Positions 46,387-57,542 are shown, counted from the first letter of the stretch. The stretch is 64,000 nt of DNA from Henckelia pumila (GCF_033568475.1 NC_133123.1:160843753-160907752); one strand, 5' to 3'. The notes: a model not told the origin generated them from the sequence alone. Translations and numbers: made by a program.

Positions 46387-47331
46387 TCATTGAATCACAA
46401 CATTTTTTTCGGGCCCGAAGTGTCTTTTCTTTTGAATAATAGGGCGGTAATCCCGCATAACATTTAGCCTATGCTCCATTACTTCTCTTCGTACCCCCAA
46501 GAGATCAGATACAGACCATGCGAAGGCGTCTTTGTTCTCCATTAGACATTGTATTAATTGCTCTTTAAGAGAGGCTTCTAACGTCCGAGCTACCTTGACC
46601 GACCCAGTCGGAGGGCAAATCAAAAATTCTTCGCACTCTTCTTCGGCAGTAAGAGGGGTATCTTCTTCCAACAAATTTACTCGTTCCCGACCTACAGGTC
46701 CGGGTCGATCATCATGATTAATTTTGACTGCTTTTTGTTCTATCCGTACCTCTTCTACATAGCACTTTCGAGAAATCTTCTGATCTCCTTGAACCTCGCC
46801 CACTTCATTACCCATAGGAAATTTGATCTTTTGATATAGTGCTAAAGACACGGCCATGAATGTAGTCATGGCTGGTCTTTCCAAGATAACGTTATATGCT
46901 GATGGTGCATCCACGATAATAAAGCTGACAATCCGTGTTTTACTTGTATGGTCCTTGCCCAAAGTGAGCGGCAAATTGATCAATCCAGTAGGTCGGATGG
47001 CATGACCCGTGAACCCGAACAATGACGTCACCACTGGTTCTACTTTATATTCTCCCAAATCCATCTGATTTATTGTCTCTTGGAATAGTACATTGACTGA
47101 GCTCCCGGAATCCACAAAAATCTGGGCCACATCGTAATTGGCGACTAGAGCTCGAATAACCAGTGCGTCATTATGAGTAGTATCTGACAAGCCTTTAAGA
47201 TCATCCGGGCCAAAGGAAAGGGTCGGGCCTGTCCTAACAACCTGGTCGGTTATCTCCATGTTGCTCAATTTTCGACTGCTTGTCTTTCTTGCCCTATTGG
47301 AATCTCCATCAGTCGGTCCCCCAGATATCAT
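46387..47331 (-). pseudogene. Tat protease and RT entry region
   Basis: 314 codons beginning near MISGGPTDGDSNRARK, a segment usual at the gag-protease border of Tat elements. The protease motif IFVDSGSSVNVLF is intact and VIRALVANYDVA precedes it. The region ends at TGA close to the RT start (DYRPIIQKKRHFGPEKNVV). RT sequence continues in frame after the stop (VYFPTWLSNVVLVPKSSGKW). Gag, which should lie upstream at 47332 onward, is absent. Confidence 0.88.
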
Positions 47332-47363
47332 GTTCCTTCTTTAAAAGTAGCTTTGATCATAAT

Positions 47364-47681
47364 CTAGATTGCTCCAATATGAATCCAAGACATTGTCTTT
47401 ACTACTTCTGCTTTTAATTTCTGTAATTCCTCTCGAATTTCTTCAAAGGAAATTAACTGCATCTCAATTTGATTACTGGTTAATTCCATAGGGATTGTCA
47501 TTTCTCTTCTGGATACCTTATAAATCAAATTATGTCTTCTTTGTCTTAGCTCTAGGTTTCCTAAGACTCTTTCAACTTGTCTTGCCGAAAATCCTTGGTA
47601 CTTCTGTAATGTTGGATTTTCTCTCATAATCCTTTGGACCATATTATGAGATATCGTAGTTTGACTAAAGAACTCAGCCAA
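47364..47681 (-). CDS. Unrecognised ORF with coiled-coil end (ORF B)
   Basis: 105 codons, with the frame open from 47693. There is no ATG near the 5' end, so a start cannot be set with confidence. The protein is charged (ARQVERVLGNLELRQRRHNL) and ends in a probable coiled coil (SFEEIREELQKLKAEVVKTM). It does not look like Tat gag. A small coiled-coil protein near a primer-binding site recalls the virion-associated proteins of plant pararetroviruses, but I cannot confirm homology. Confidence 0.3.
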   Translation of the reverse strand: MAEFFSQTTISHNMVQRIMRENPTLQKYQGFSARQVERVLGNLELRQRRHNLIYKVSRREMTIPMELTSNQIEMQLISFEEIREELQKLKAEVVKTMSWIHIGAI

Positions 47682-47715
47682 ACTTTCATGTGTTTAATGC
47701 CGAAATACTTCCTCT

Positions 47716-47904
47716 TTACTCTGATTCTGATTCATCCTCAGAAACATCTTGACTAAACAATATCTCTTCTTCGTAAATGCTTTCATCTGAGGGGATATCC
47801 TCAAATTGATATACTTGGACTAGATCTTGAAATAAGACTGCATCATCCATATCTGATGTTGCTTCAAAGAGTTTCTCTTGATTCAAACCTTCGTTTGAAG
47901 TCAT
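47716..47904 (-). CDS. Unrecognised small acidic ORF (ORF A)
   Basis: 62 codons from a proper ATG (MTSNEGLNQEKLF) to TAA, very rich in Glu, Asp and Ser (YEEEILFSQDVSEDESESE). It starts about 80 nt after the primer-site-like sequence and ends about 20 nt before the open frame of ORF B. No family recognised. Confidence 0.3.
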   Translation of the reverse strand: MTSNEGLNQEKLFEATSDMDDAVLFQDLVQVYQFEDIPSDESIYEEEILFSQDVSEDESESE

Positions 47905-47982
47905 CTTTTGTAAAAAATCTTCTCCTCAACAAAGAAAAATATGAATTAACGAATAATATAAAGTCTGAATAATTAACCTAAA

Positions 47983-47994
47983 GCTTTGATACCA
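47983..47994 (-). other. tRNA-Met primer-binding-like site without an adjoining LTR
   Basis: On the minus strand TGGTATCAAAGC differs by one base from the usual TGGTATCAGAGC. No LTR end matching 19763-20826 adjoins it on the right. It could be the primer site of the Tat element with its 5' LTR lost, or that of an integrated pararetrovirus. Confidence 0.45.
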
Positions 47995-49815
47995 TTTTTG
48001 CGGATAATTCAAGTACCATAATTGAGCACAAACATTGCATAAATGAAGTACATAAATGCATAAATTGGGTACAAGAATTAAACATTGGATTTGACCAAGT
48101 TTGGTGATCCTAGGGAGTTTTAAGAAAAATTTTTTATTGTAGGGATTTATAAAAAAGTTAGGTTTGAGTTTAGGGATTTATTCACAATTCACTCTAGATC
48201 TTTTCATTTTTCCATCGAATATTTTTTTTTTTGTTCCAAAAACTAAATGATATTTTTTGGGGCAACGTAGTGAAAAGTGTGTGATCGAATGATTTGTGAC
48301 TTAAAATCTATTTGACGTGTTTGGATTTTGATCGTGATATGTTTTTATTCTTTACGAAATGCATCGTGTTACATATTTGTGCAATTTATAAATAAATAAA
48401 AATTTAATATTATGGTTATGTTTGTCTGGAATTAAATCTACAATAAATAAATTTTAGATAATAATTTTTTTGAAAGGTAAAATTTTAGATAACAATTGGA
48501 CTGTGAACAAAGTTCACTATAATGTTATGTCAACAAATTTTATTACAAGTATTTATATATGAAAACAATCACTTTGGTTCGGTATAATTTTATCTAAAAT
48601 TGAACCAAACTAGTTTTTCGATTTGATAGATTTTAAAATCATCTAAACTATACGAATGATTAAAAACCTATCCAAATCATGTGATTCGGTTCGATGGAAA
48701 TTCGATAACCCTCAAGATATTTATTTATGAATCAAATATACAAATGTATAATGATAAGCAAAAACTACTAGACGATTTTACGAATTAATTTTCTATTCGA
48801 TGCCACACATGAACATGTACGTATTAATTTCATGTCAAAAATATTATTTTTCAATATAAAAATGAATCGAGTTGATCCATCTTACGAATATAAATATCTT
48901 ATATCGTATCACAGAAAATCTACTCATAATGAATAATATGACGCGATTTAAGTTACAAATACTATTAAAACAATTGAATTTTCTAAATTAGATCGATCGA
49001 TGGACAAAATATATAAATGGCAATTTATTATTTTGGCACCACTCTAAATGCAAGTTGTTTGAGAGAAAACTAATTTAACCTTATTACAAAAGAATGAATG
49101 TATTATAATCGCCGTAGATGGCAATTTAAACTAGTCATTTTCAAGGTATAAATGTGCTCATTAAGCTGCTCCACGAATTTATAATTAAAAACAAATTAAC
49201 AGACACAAAATACAATTGCACACGATGTGACATGGAAATTTTAGGCACCATGTGATTTTTCTTTTCAAAATATTTTTTTATTAAAAAAAGAAAATAATAA
49301 TATGAGTTTTCACAGGGGCAATATTCCATGGGTATAAAAAAAATCCGATTTTTGATGCTTAATAACCAACCATATGTTATTTTCTGTGATGGACAAACTT
49401 TCTTTTTGTTTGCTTGTGTTTTCCTAATAAATTTTAGGAAAAATTTTGGTTCTCGTCCTCGATCTGCCTACCTACAATTTTGGTTATCTATGTTATCAAA
49501 ATTTGATCTTAATCATGCATGCATCTTTCATTAATATTTGGTAATTTTATTTTTAAAAAAATTGTGCAAATGTGGAATTACATAAGTCGATACCACATTG
49601 GAAAAATGTATCAAAATTGCAAAAAACAAATAGTGAATTAATGTTGAAATTCGACAAAATATATATATAAAAATCCGTAAAAAGACAATTTTTATTGTTT
49701 GATATTGCATTGCTTTTGTAATGAAATTCTGCAATTTTAATAGTTCGGTTATAGAACTACCAAAAAACAAAATAGTTCGGTTATAGACTTATAGTTTAGA
49801 ACTTTAGGCTTTGTT
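47995..49815. other. AT-rich intergenic DNA
   Basis: No gene or clear repeat is visible. The short ORFs in all frames are low-complexity AT-rich readings. Confidence 0.5.
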
Positions 49816-50265
49816 TGATATTACCCGGGAACAATTGGGTAGTCGGTGTGGACGATTTGCTCGGTTCGGTAATAGGAGCTCCGACAAGCAGAAGCCAAAT
49901 GATCGGGTAGTAAGTGCTGTGTTTATACAGGTTTTGCACACACTCAAACAAAAGCGAGTTAGTGGGATGTCGAAAGATTTTCCAACGTGATCACTCTGAT
50001 GCTTAAATCAAAAAAAAAAAATGTATACACTTGTTGTGTGGTATTAATAGGATTCCTGAATGGAGGGCTCCTCCAAAATTCTCGAAAAATGGCCACGACA
50101 GTTGATCGTGGTCCGTGTTATAGGCATACTTTGAGACGTGGCAACGTGAGGGGGACACGCTCTTGAATTGTAGGTGATATCGGTTTAAGGTATTTTGACT
50201 TAGTCTTCGAATCTCAGCAGGCTGTCTGATCACCTTTTTTCTACTTACCACCCTCCCAAGCCAGG

Positions 50266-50885
50266 TAGGGATGGCAACAGGACGGGTTTGGTCAAACCCG
50301 AGACCCGTCCCGCCGATCCGTGGACCCGCCCCTCCCCGCCTCGTAGACCTGGCGGGTCCAATCCGGGTTAGACCCGTTGGACCCGCCAAATTAAATATAA
50401 TTTAAATTTTATTAAATGAAAAATTAAAAAAATTAACAAATCATCATTAAATTTATTTTTAAAATTTATATTAATAATATTTAGGACAAAAAAATATTTC
50501 TATAAGTTAAAATATATCATTTTTATTTAATTAATAATTAATAACAAAAGAAAAATCATAACAATATATTTTCATATTAAAAATATCATAATATATTTAA
50601 ATTATTTAAATCCAAAAATATTATAAACTCAAATTAGGGATAAAATATTGATTATGTAATATAAATAATATAATTATATATTATTAATATATATATATAT
50701 ATACATGTATATTTTATATTTATATTAAAGTATATTTAATATATATATTTTTGGCGGGGCGGGTTCGGGGCGGGTCCGGCCAAATCTAGGACCCACATGT
50801 TGACCCGCTTGGTCGGGTCTAAATCCGCCCCGCCGGGTCGGGTTCAGTGCGGGCCGGGTTTAGACCCGACCCATTGTCATCCCTA
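50266..50885. mobile_element. 620-bp MITE with CG-rich inverted ends and 8-bp target duplication
   Basis: The left end TAGGGATGGCAACAGGACGGG and the reverse complement of the right end (TAGGGATGACAATGGGTCGGG) pair. Eight-base flanks AAGCCAGG (50258-50265) and AAACCAGG (50886-50893) differ at one base. An 8-bp duplication points to the hAT superfamily. About 100-bp arms are GGGTC/GACCC-rich and the centre is almost pure AT. Confidence 0.75.
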
Positions 50886-50954
50886 AAACCAGGTATCTCT
50901 CCCTGCATTCGGGCCCTCGCCACCCTTTCTTTGGGGTACTCGGTGACCGGGGTC

Positions 50955-51510
50955 TAGGGTGTCAATTCGGGTGGGTCGGGTTGACGAAAATATTTTAAAA
51001 ATTTATCAACCCGAACCCGAACCCGAACCCGAACCCGACTAACCTTATCAACCCGAACCAATTCGATTTTATTTTATTTAAATTTTTTAACAAAACAGTT
51101 AAATAAAAAATCGAAACACATAATAATATAGTAATATTTAATTTAATCACATAATAAGAAAATCTAAGCTTATATATAATTAAAATTTGAAAGTCTAGTT
51201 GTAGAAAATTTAAAATAAATTATTTTAAAAAATAAAAATTATACAAATTAAACATTAAATTACGAAAATCTATTATATCAATATACAATAAATTTTTTTT
51301 CAAACATACAATATATAAAAATGTAACAAATCTTTCTTAATTTTGTATAATAATAAAAAAAAATTGGATTAACCAACCCGATTAATTTTTTCGGGTTAGC
51401 TTTCAGGCCAACTCGATTCGACCCGAACCAAAATACCCTAACCCTAACTTGATATTTTTTCGATCGACTCATATCGAGTTGATGAATTGGGTTGAGTTTA
51501 AACACCCCTA
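50955..51510. mobile_element. 556-bp MITE with TAGGGTGTCAA-type ends
   Basis: The left end TAGGGTGTCAATTCGGGT and right end ACTCAACC...AACACCCCTA are imperfect inverted repeats around an AT-rich core. Five CCGAAC units lie at about 51009-51040. A clean target duplication is not visible, although GGGGTC and GTCCCC abut the two ends. The build is like the neighbouring MITE. Confidence 0.6.
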
Positions 51511-51560
51511 GTCCCCTACTGAGTCCTCCACCTCTCATTCCCTGATTTCTCATATCGGCC

Positions 51561-52041
51561 CGGATTCGGTGATAACTTGAGATGTTCCCACGTATTAGTT
51601 TGGTTCCCTTTTCATGGAAATTTTAGTTCAAAAGTAAGTCAAATATTGTTTGAATATTTTTTACTTTCTTCTCAACAATATAATTAATCAATTCCTATAA
51701 AATTTATATTGTATCATAACATGCTCATGTAATACATTTTTGAATTCTTTAATAATAAAAGCTTAGGCTACGTTTAGACGTGTTTTTAAAAAACGTTTTT
51801 AATGTTTTATAAGTATAAAAAATTTAAAATTTGTGTTTGGATAAAAAAATTTAAAACCAACTCGAAAAATATTTTCTAAATGAACACTTTTAAAGAATAT
51901 TTGAAAGATGTTTTTGTTTGTTTTTTGAAAAACGCGCGGCACACAACCACGAGAACCCTAATTTTTTTCTCCTTGTCTGTCGCGTCGCTGTCGTCTCCAT
52001 GCATTTTCTCGGTATTCGCCGGCACTTTTTGTTGGTATATT
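51561..52041. other. Host DNA left of the second copia element
   Basis: AT-rich DNA containing GGCTACGTTTAGACGTGT and a mirrored GTGTTTGGATAAA, perhaps a small MITE. A less AT-rich 100 bp follows up to the copia LTR. The copia element may have split something here, but no protein is recognisable. Confidence 0.4.
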
Positions 52042-52709
52042 TGTTGGAAAAAACTTGAATATGACAGAAAAAAACAAGAAAAGAATTCAACAGTTGAGGC
52101 TCATGTTGAACACGATTTCCTTAAGAATATTTTGCCCCGCACTTGGTGCTTACGGTGTTTGACAATCTTCTCCCAAGATACAACAAATTCTACTTGTGAA
52201 TATAGCACTATATATCACAAGTTCTTACAATCAAAAATGATATGAACTCTCTTTTGTAAAAAAAAAAAAAGAAAAAGAAACAAAATATGTGAAGAATATA
52301 TTTGAAAATCTGAGAATCTGATTATCTATATCAAAAATGATGTTTGATTCTCATATTTATATTGTTTATATGTAAAGACAAAACTTTTCACTCATGTGGT
52401 ATGTATTTTGGTAAAAATAACTGACTAAAGTCACCAAAAGAAGTTAAAATATCAGAAAATTCAAAAAAAGGATGCAACTTTTCGTGTGGCCAGAAGCACC
52501 GGTGCAGGGGCGCAATTGCGCCACCCTTTCTTTCCTGGGCAAACGCCCAGACAGCATGACCAGTGCAGGGGAGAAATTTTCTGCGCCCCTGCACCTCAAT
52601 CAAAATTATTTTTTTTCCCTTTTTTTCCCGAGCTTCTCAATCATTTTTCCTTTTTTGAACTTCCTATTGCTTAATTTCAATTCATTAAGTACAATCAAAT
52701 TATCCAACA
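52042..52709 (-). repeat. 3' LTR of the second copia element (668 bp)
   Basis: Plus strand TGTTGGAAAA...TATCCAACA. Its first 200 bp match 57333-57542 closely (for example AACTTGAATATG and AATATTTTGCCCCGC). Confidence 0.9.
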
Positions 52710-53251
52710 ATCCCCCAAATGAATGAAATTAATGCATGAATGCACATGATGTCAAAGAGAGTTCACACGAAAATTCAGTGCATCAGGAGAGGTAGCTTGT
52801 GGCTTTGAACCTTCCGTAGGAGAATACTATAGGATTTACTAGGCCACGAAGTGAACATGATGTCTTGAACTTCTTGGCGGTTTGTCTAAACCCAGACAAT
52901 AGTACCTACACAATGACTTTTCTTCATTTCTATTGTTTTCCGGTTGTGTCCGTTTTAGCCATGGAACACATCTTGGCTTCATAAATGTTTCATTGAGGCG
53001 GCCCGTCCTCACACTTACATAGGTGGTCTCCTATGAAAAGTATCCTACAGTACTTCGCCTTTTCCATGCAAGAAACCATTAAAAGTTCAAACTTAACCTC
53101 ACTACATGTGTAGGCAACAACAGTCTACGTCCTAGGAATGAGTTGGAAAAAATTCCAAAGTGTTTACTCAAATTCTCATAATTTAGTTGTCACATTGAAC
53201 CAAGATTTTGGGATCTCCAATCAACAAGGTTGGGTTACCACTATGAGAGCT

Positions 53252-54289
53252 TTATGTTGTAGACTTTAAGCCCATTTCTCTTGACAAGTTGTACACTTGA
53301 TCTCTATTCAATGCTTTTGTAAGCAAATTTGCTAAGTTATCTTTTGATTTTACGTAATCAATTGTGATAACTCCATTTGAGATCAATTGTCGTACAGTAT
53401 TGTGTCTTCGACGAATATGTCGAGACTTACCATTATACATAGCATTATGTGCCCTTGCAATTGCCGATTGATGTCACAATGTATCATAATTGCAGGCACT
53501 GGCTTTGACCAACAAGGAATATCCTCCAGAAAATTCCTAAGCCATCTGCTTCTTCTGCGTCTTTATCAAGTGCTATGAATTCAGATTTCATTGTTGATCT
53601 AGCGATGCAAGTTTGTTTGGATGACCTCCAAGAGACTGCGCCACCATCAATACTAAAAACATAGCCACTTGTGGATTTAAAGTCTTTGGTGTCAAAAATC
53701 CAATTTGCATCGATGTATCCTTCAAACACCGTAGGATATCTTGTGTAATGCAATCCATACTCCAGAGTGTGCCTTAGGTATCTAAGCACCCTTGTCAAAG
53801 CTTTCCAATGAACCTCATTTGGATTACTTGTGAATCGACTCAACTTGTTTACTGCACAAGCAATATCAGGTCGAGTACAATTCGTGATATACATGAGGCT
53901 TCCAATAATTCTGGAGTATTCCAATTGATAAATTGGTTCTCCATGATTATTATTCAAGTGGACTCTCATATCAAGAGGCGTCTTTATAGGGAAACAATCA
54001 TAAGCATTAATTTTTTTCAAAAAACGGTCTCAACATAATGAGATTGAGACAGGACTATCGCCTCAGAAGCCCTAGAGATTTTAATCCCTAGTATTACATT
54101 GGCAATGCCCAAATCCTTCATATCAAAATGTTTCGTTAACATTTTCTTTGTTGATTTTTTCACTTCATGATTACTTTCCATTATAAGCATGTCATCAACA
54201 TAAAGACATACTATGACATAAGAGTCTCTTGTGCCTTTAATGTAGACACACTTGTCACACTCGTTTATTTTAAATCCATTTGACAGCAT
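53252..54289 (-). pseudogene. Copia RT C-terminal part and RNase H, three fragments
   Basis: 54289-54017 has the catalytic VCLYVDDMLIM and FDMKDLG. A frameshift near 54018 moves to 54020-53484 with [11 protein letters not shown]-type sequence ([20 protein letters not shown]), [19 protein letters not shown] and the RNase H tail. After another break, 53440-53252 holds the end (HIRRRHNTVRQLI, LANLLTKAL). Two breaks make it non-functional although the RT active site is intact. Confidence 0.88.
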
Positions 54290-55363
54290 TGTAGTATCAA
54301 AATTTTGATGTCATTTTTTAGGCTCTTGCTTCAGCCCATATAAGGATTTAACGAGTCGACACACCTTCTTTTCTTGACCCCGAACAACAAATCCTTCGGG
54401 TTGATCTATATAGATCTCTTCTTCCAACTCACCATTCAAGAATGCTGTTTTGACATCCATCTGGTGTATCTCAAGGTTATGCAATGACGCGATTGCAATG
54501 AGTACACGAATGGAGGTTATTCATGACACTGGTGAATAGGTATCGAAAAAATCAAGGCCTTCTTTTTGTCTATATCCTTTAGCCACCAATCTAGCCTTGT
54601 ATTTTTTGACTGTTCCATCGACTTTGTACTTTCTTTTTAGGACTCATTAGCATCCCAAAGTCTTGGTTCCTGGTGGAAGATCAACCAAATCCCAAGTGTG
54701 ATTATGCAAAATGGACTCCATTTTGATATTGATGGCTTCTTTCCAATATGGAGCCTCAGGGCTAGACAACGCATCTTGTAAAGTCTTTGGTTCATTTTCT
54801 AGAATGTAAGTAAGAAAATCTGGTCCAAAAGACTTTACGGTTCTAGCTCTTTTACTCCTTCGAGGTTCATCTTTATGGGCAGAACCTCCATTCACCATTT
54901 CTTTAGTTCTTTTACTAAAACTAGGATCATTATTTTCAGAATTGTCTGTCTGTTGACTAGGAAATTTTTCTTGAGTAATGTTTTTACTTGCCAAATCAAT
55001 TAGACCTCTATTAGTATTCGGTTCATCTCCTTGAGAAGAACTTTCATTTGGCATTTTTTTTATTCTTTGACTATATGTGTCATATTCCCTCTTTTTGCAA
55101 GGAAATACGCTTTCAAAGAATACTGCATTTCTGGACTCAATAGTCATCTCATTGGTCATTCCAAAAGTTTTAGATTTGTGCACTATAAATCTATAGGCAC
55201 TACTATTAAGTGCATATCCAATAAATATGCAGTCAACCAGTTTTGGTCCTATTCGCACTTGCTTTGGATTTGGTATTTCAACCTTTGCCAAGCACCCCCC
55301 ACACTTTGATGTATTTTTAAGAAGGTTTGTGGCCTTTCCACAATTCATATGGTGACTTATCAT
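54290..55363 (-). pseudogene. Copia integrase C-terminal region and RT N-terminal part
   Basis: 55363-54647 reads CGGCLAKVEIPNPKQVRIG, CIFIGYALNSSAYRF, RRSKRARTVKSFG and YWKEAINIKMESI, then stops at the RT border (TKTLGC). 54646-54290 still shows RT pieces in broken frames, such as [20 protein letters not shown] and SLYGLKQ. The join to the upstream integrase ORF is shifted, with a stop where relatives read Lys. Confidence 0.82.
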
Positions 55364-55364
55364 T

Positions 55365-55991
55365 TTACTTGTGGGGAATCTTGTTCAGTATGTGATTGGC
55401 CGACAATATTGCTTCCCCCCACAAGTTTTGAGGTAAGCCCGAACTTATCAACATTGCGTTTATCATTTCTTTTAGAGTTCGATTTTTCCTTTCGGCAATC
55501 CCATTAAATTGAGGTGAATATGGAGCAGTAGTTTGATGTATAATTCCCAAGGATGAGCAAAACTCATCAAATGGAGCTCCATGTTCTCCTCCTCTATCAC
55601 TGCGAATAATTTTTATTTGCTTACCAAGTTGATTTTCAACTTCGGTTTTATAAGTTTTGAACGCATCAAGTACTTCATCTTTACCTCTCAAAAGATATAC
55701 ATAACAGTACCTTGTGAAATAGTCTATGAATGTTATGTAGTATTTCTTTCCTCCTCTTGTTTGCAAAAATTTTAAATCCCCAATGTCGGAGTGAATCAAT
55801 TCAAGAGGAGTTGTACATCTTTGAATAGAATGAAAAGGCGCTTTGGTCATTTTTGCTTCAACACATATTTTGCATTTATGTGTTGGATCAATTTTGTACT
55901 TTGGCAATAATTCCAAATTCATTAAACGTAGCAAAGTATTAAAATTTACGTGTCCTAAATGAACATGCCATAAATCAGAACACTCAACCAA
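55365..55991 (-). pseudogene. Copia integrase core
   Basis: 208 codons. [14 protein letters not shown] and [14 protein letters not shown] make the HHCC zinc region. [20 protein letters not shown] and [13 protein letters not shown] supply the D, D and E. The core is intact, but the frame ends early at IPHK followed by TAA. Confidence 0.9.
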
Positions 55992-56021
55992 GTAAATAAA
56001 ATTATCAATTCTTTATTTCCA

Positions 56022-56370
56022 TCAATCTTGAACCGCGATTACATTTAACTTGAAGAGCCTCTCATAGAGATACCCCTTTCCAACAAAATGACCATTCTTG
56101 GTCAGTACAAACTTATTCGATTCAAAAACCAGCCTAAATCCATGTTTCACTAGTGATGACCCCGACACCAGATTCTTTCTTATTTCAGGAACATGTAGCA
56201 CTTCAGCAAGTGTCACTTACATTCCAGACGTCATCTTCAAGACGACTTTTCCAACCCCCACAATGTCCGATGTGGCAGAGTTTCCCATAAACAAATTTCT
56301 CCCAGAACTTGGAGTGTATGTGGAAAACATCTCCTTATCGGAGCATATGTGGCGGGTAGCACCCGTATCA
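56022..56370 (-). pseudogene. Copia protease and pre-integrase remnant
   Basis: 56216-56022 is the pre-integrase segment ([19 protein letters not shown]). Upstream, between 56370 and 56217, VDTGATRHICSDKEMF contains an intact DTG protease motif. It is bounded by a TAG just before it and a TAA just after SGM, so it is cut off from gag and integrase. Confidence 0.78.
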
Positions 56371-56372
56371 AC

Positions 56373-57288
56373 CTACCAATCGTTTGGGTTGTCCACCATA
56401 TTCGTCTCAAATACAACTACAGTTAAATCAAGTTCAGAAAAATTAAAAGGTACCGACCTTTCTTGAACCATGTTTGTTTGTTCCTTCCTTTTCTTTGGGC
56501 GTCTACAATCTTTTGCCATATATTTTGGTTTTCCGCAGTTGTAACAATTTTCTTTAAACTTCTTTTGATACTTCGATGGTTGTTGTTCATTCAAAAATTT
56601 CCTCTTCTTCCCTTTGTTGCTCGATTCCACAATATTAACTTTAGCAGCCATCTTACTTGTCTTGTTCTCAGTAGCATGGTTATCTTCCTCAATCCTCAGT
56701 CTTGTGATCAGATCTTCGAGTTTCATTTCCTTTCTCTTGTGCTTCAAGTAATTTTTGAAGTCCTTCCACAAAGGAGGGAGTTTCTCGATCAATGCAGCAA
56801 CTTGAAATGACTCACTTAGACTCATCCCTTCCGCATGAATCTCGTGCAGTAATACTTGTAGTTCCTGCACTTGACTCACTACAGATTTGGAGTCTACCAT
56901 CTTGAAATCTAGGAAACGTCCCACAATGAATTTTTTAAGGCCAGCATCCTCCGCTTTGTATTTCTTTTCAAGCATCTCCCACAATTCCTTTGCAGCTTTG
57001 ACTTGACAATACACATTGTATAATGCATTGTCTAGTCCATTCAAAATGTAGTTCTTGCAAAGGAAGTCGCTTTGGTTCCATGCGTCTGCTGCGGCCCTTC
57101 TACGAGGATCGACTTCATCTTCAGGAATGGAAGGAGGATCTTCTTTCAGAAATCTTGCCAGACTCAAAGTTGTGAGATAAAATAGCATCTTTTGTTGCCA
57201 TATATCTTTTGAAGTCTGCACCATTAAATTTTTAAGTTTTTTCTCCATGTGTCGCAGGATTGTTCGTCGTTGTAGATGATGATGCCAT
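56373..57288 (-). pseudogene. Copia gag (UBN2 type), frameshifted at the N-terminus
   Basis: The natural ATG is at 57288-57286 ([18 protein letters not shown]), followed by a stop and [10 protein letters not shown] 4-nt insertion (TATA) then shifts to the long ORF below 57248 ([18 protein letters not shown]). The UBN2-like body includes [19 protein letters not shown] and [12 protein letters not shown]. The zinc knuckle is [14 protein letters not shown], with Tyr where the metal-binding His should be. Confidence 0.85.
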
Positions 57289-57332
57289 CTTCAAGTTTGT
57301 TCAAAAAATCTTCTTAAGCTTGTTGTTATATT

Positions 57333-57542
57333 TGTTGGAAAAAACTTGAATATGGCAGAAGAAAACAGGAAAAAAAATTCAACAGTTGAGGCTCGTGTTG
57401 AACACAATATCCTTAAGAATATTTTGCCCCGCTCTTGGTGCTTACGGTGTTTGGCAATCTTCTCCCAAGATACAATAACTTCTACTTGTGAATATAGCAC
57501 TATATATCACAAGTTCTTACAAACAGAAATGATGAACCCTCT
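57333..57542 (-). repeat. 5' LTR of the second copia element, interrupted after 210 bp
   Basis: Starts TGTTGGAAAA like 52042 and runs colinear until the gypsy LTR begins at 57543. The last five bases, CCTCT, are the likely gypsy target site. Its second copy is expected right of the gypsy 3' LTR, outside the window. Confidence 0.88.

Larger units (their letters stand above)
19763..47331 (-). mobile_element. Truncated Tat-lineage (Retand/Ogre-like) Ty3/gypsy element with antisense ORF and four nested insertions
   Basis: The element reads right to left. Its parts are a gag-less pol (43586-47331), two minisatellites, an antisense ORF on the plus strand (21271-31269), a polypurine tract (20827-20844) and a 3' LTR (19763-20826). 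The lineage follows from the dual RNase H in pol: a degenerate gypsy-type domain followed by an archaeal-type domain with VDGSS, NNEAEYEALLLGL and YSDSQL. It also follows from the antisense ORF between pol and the 3' LTR, known from Retand- and Grande-type elements. The 5' LTR, primer site and gag are not present, so the insertion age cannot be read from LTR divergence. Nested inside are Cassandra (20060-20436), a copia element (22489-30492), a copia solo LTR (31813-33659) and a Tekay-like element (33949-43255). Confidence 0.8.
49816..51560 (-). mobile_element. Degraded gypsy LTR (probably solo), with two MITEs inside
   Basis: The left edge TGATATTACCCGGGAAC and features such as GGAGCTCCGACAAGCAGAAG resemble the layout of the Tat LTR at 19763 (GGAGCTCTGCACAG; GATGCCTAAGTCA versus GATGCTTAAATCA). 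It is therefore a related but different family in the same orientation. No primer site or polypurine tract adjoins the left edge, which favours a solo LTR. The right edge is uncertain. Confidence 0.5.
52042..57542 (-). mobile_element. Second Ty1/copia element, 5' LTR split by a gypsy element
   Basis: Reads right to left: 5' LTR from 57333 (only 210 bp before the gypsy element interrupts it), gag, protease, integrase, RT, RNase H, polypurine tract (TTTGGGGGAT, minus strand, 52710-52719) and 3' LTR at 52042-52709. It differs from the copia family at 22489 in LTR and protein sequence. Many stops and frameshifts make it inactive. The rest of the 5' LTR should lie beyond the gypsy element, outside the window. 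Confidence 0.9.

Noticed and set aside
51009-51040. CCGAAC tandem repeats resembling a telomere-like array
   Set aside because: Only about five units with the wrong unit for plant telomeres, and they lie in the arm of a MITE.
51880-52245. 121-aa plus-strand ORF with a hydrophobic N-terminus
   Set aside because: Half of it lies in the copia LTR and no family features are visible; chance ORF across an insertion border.
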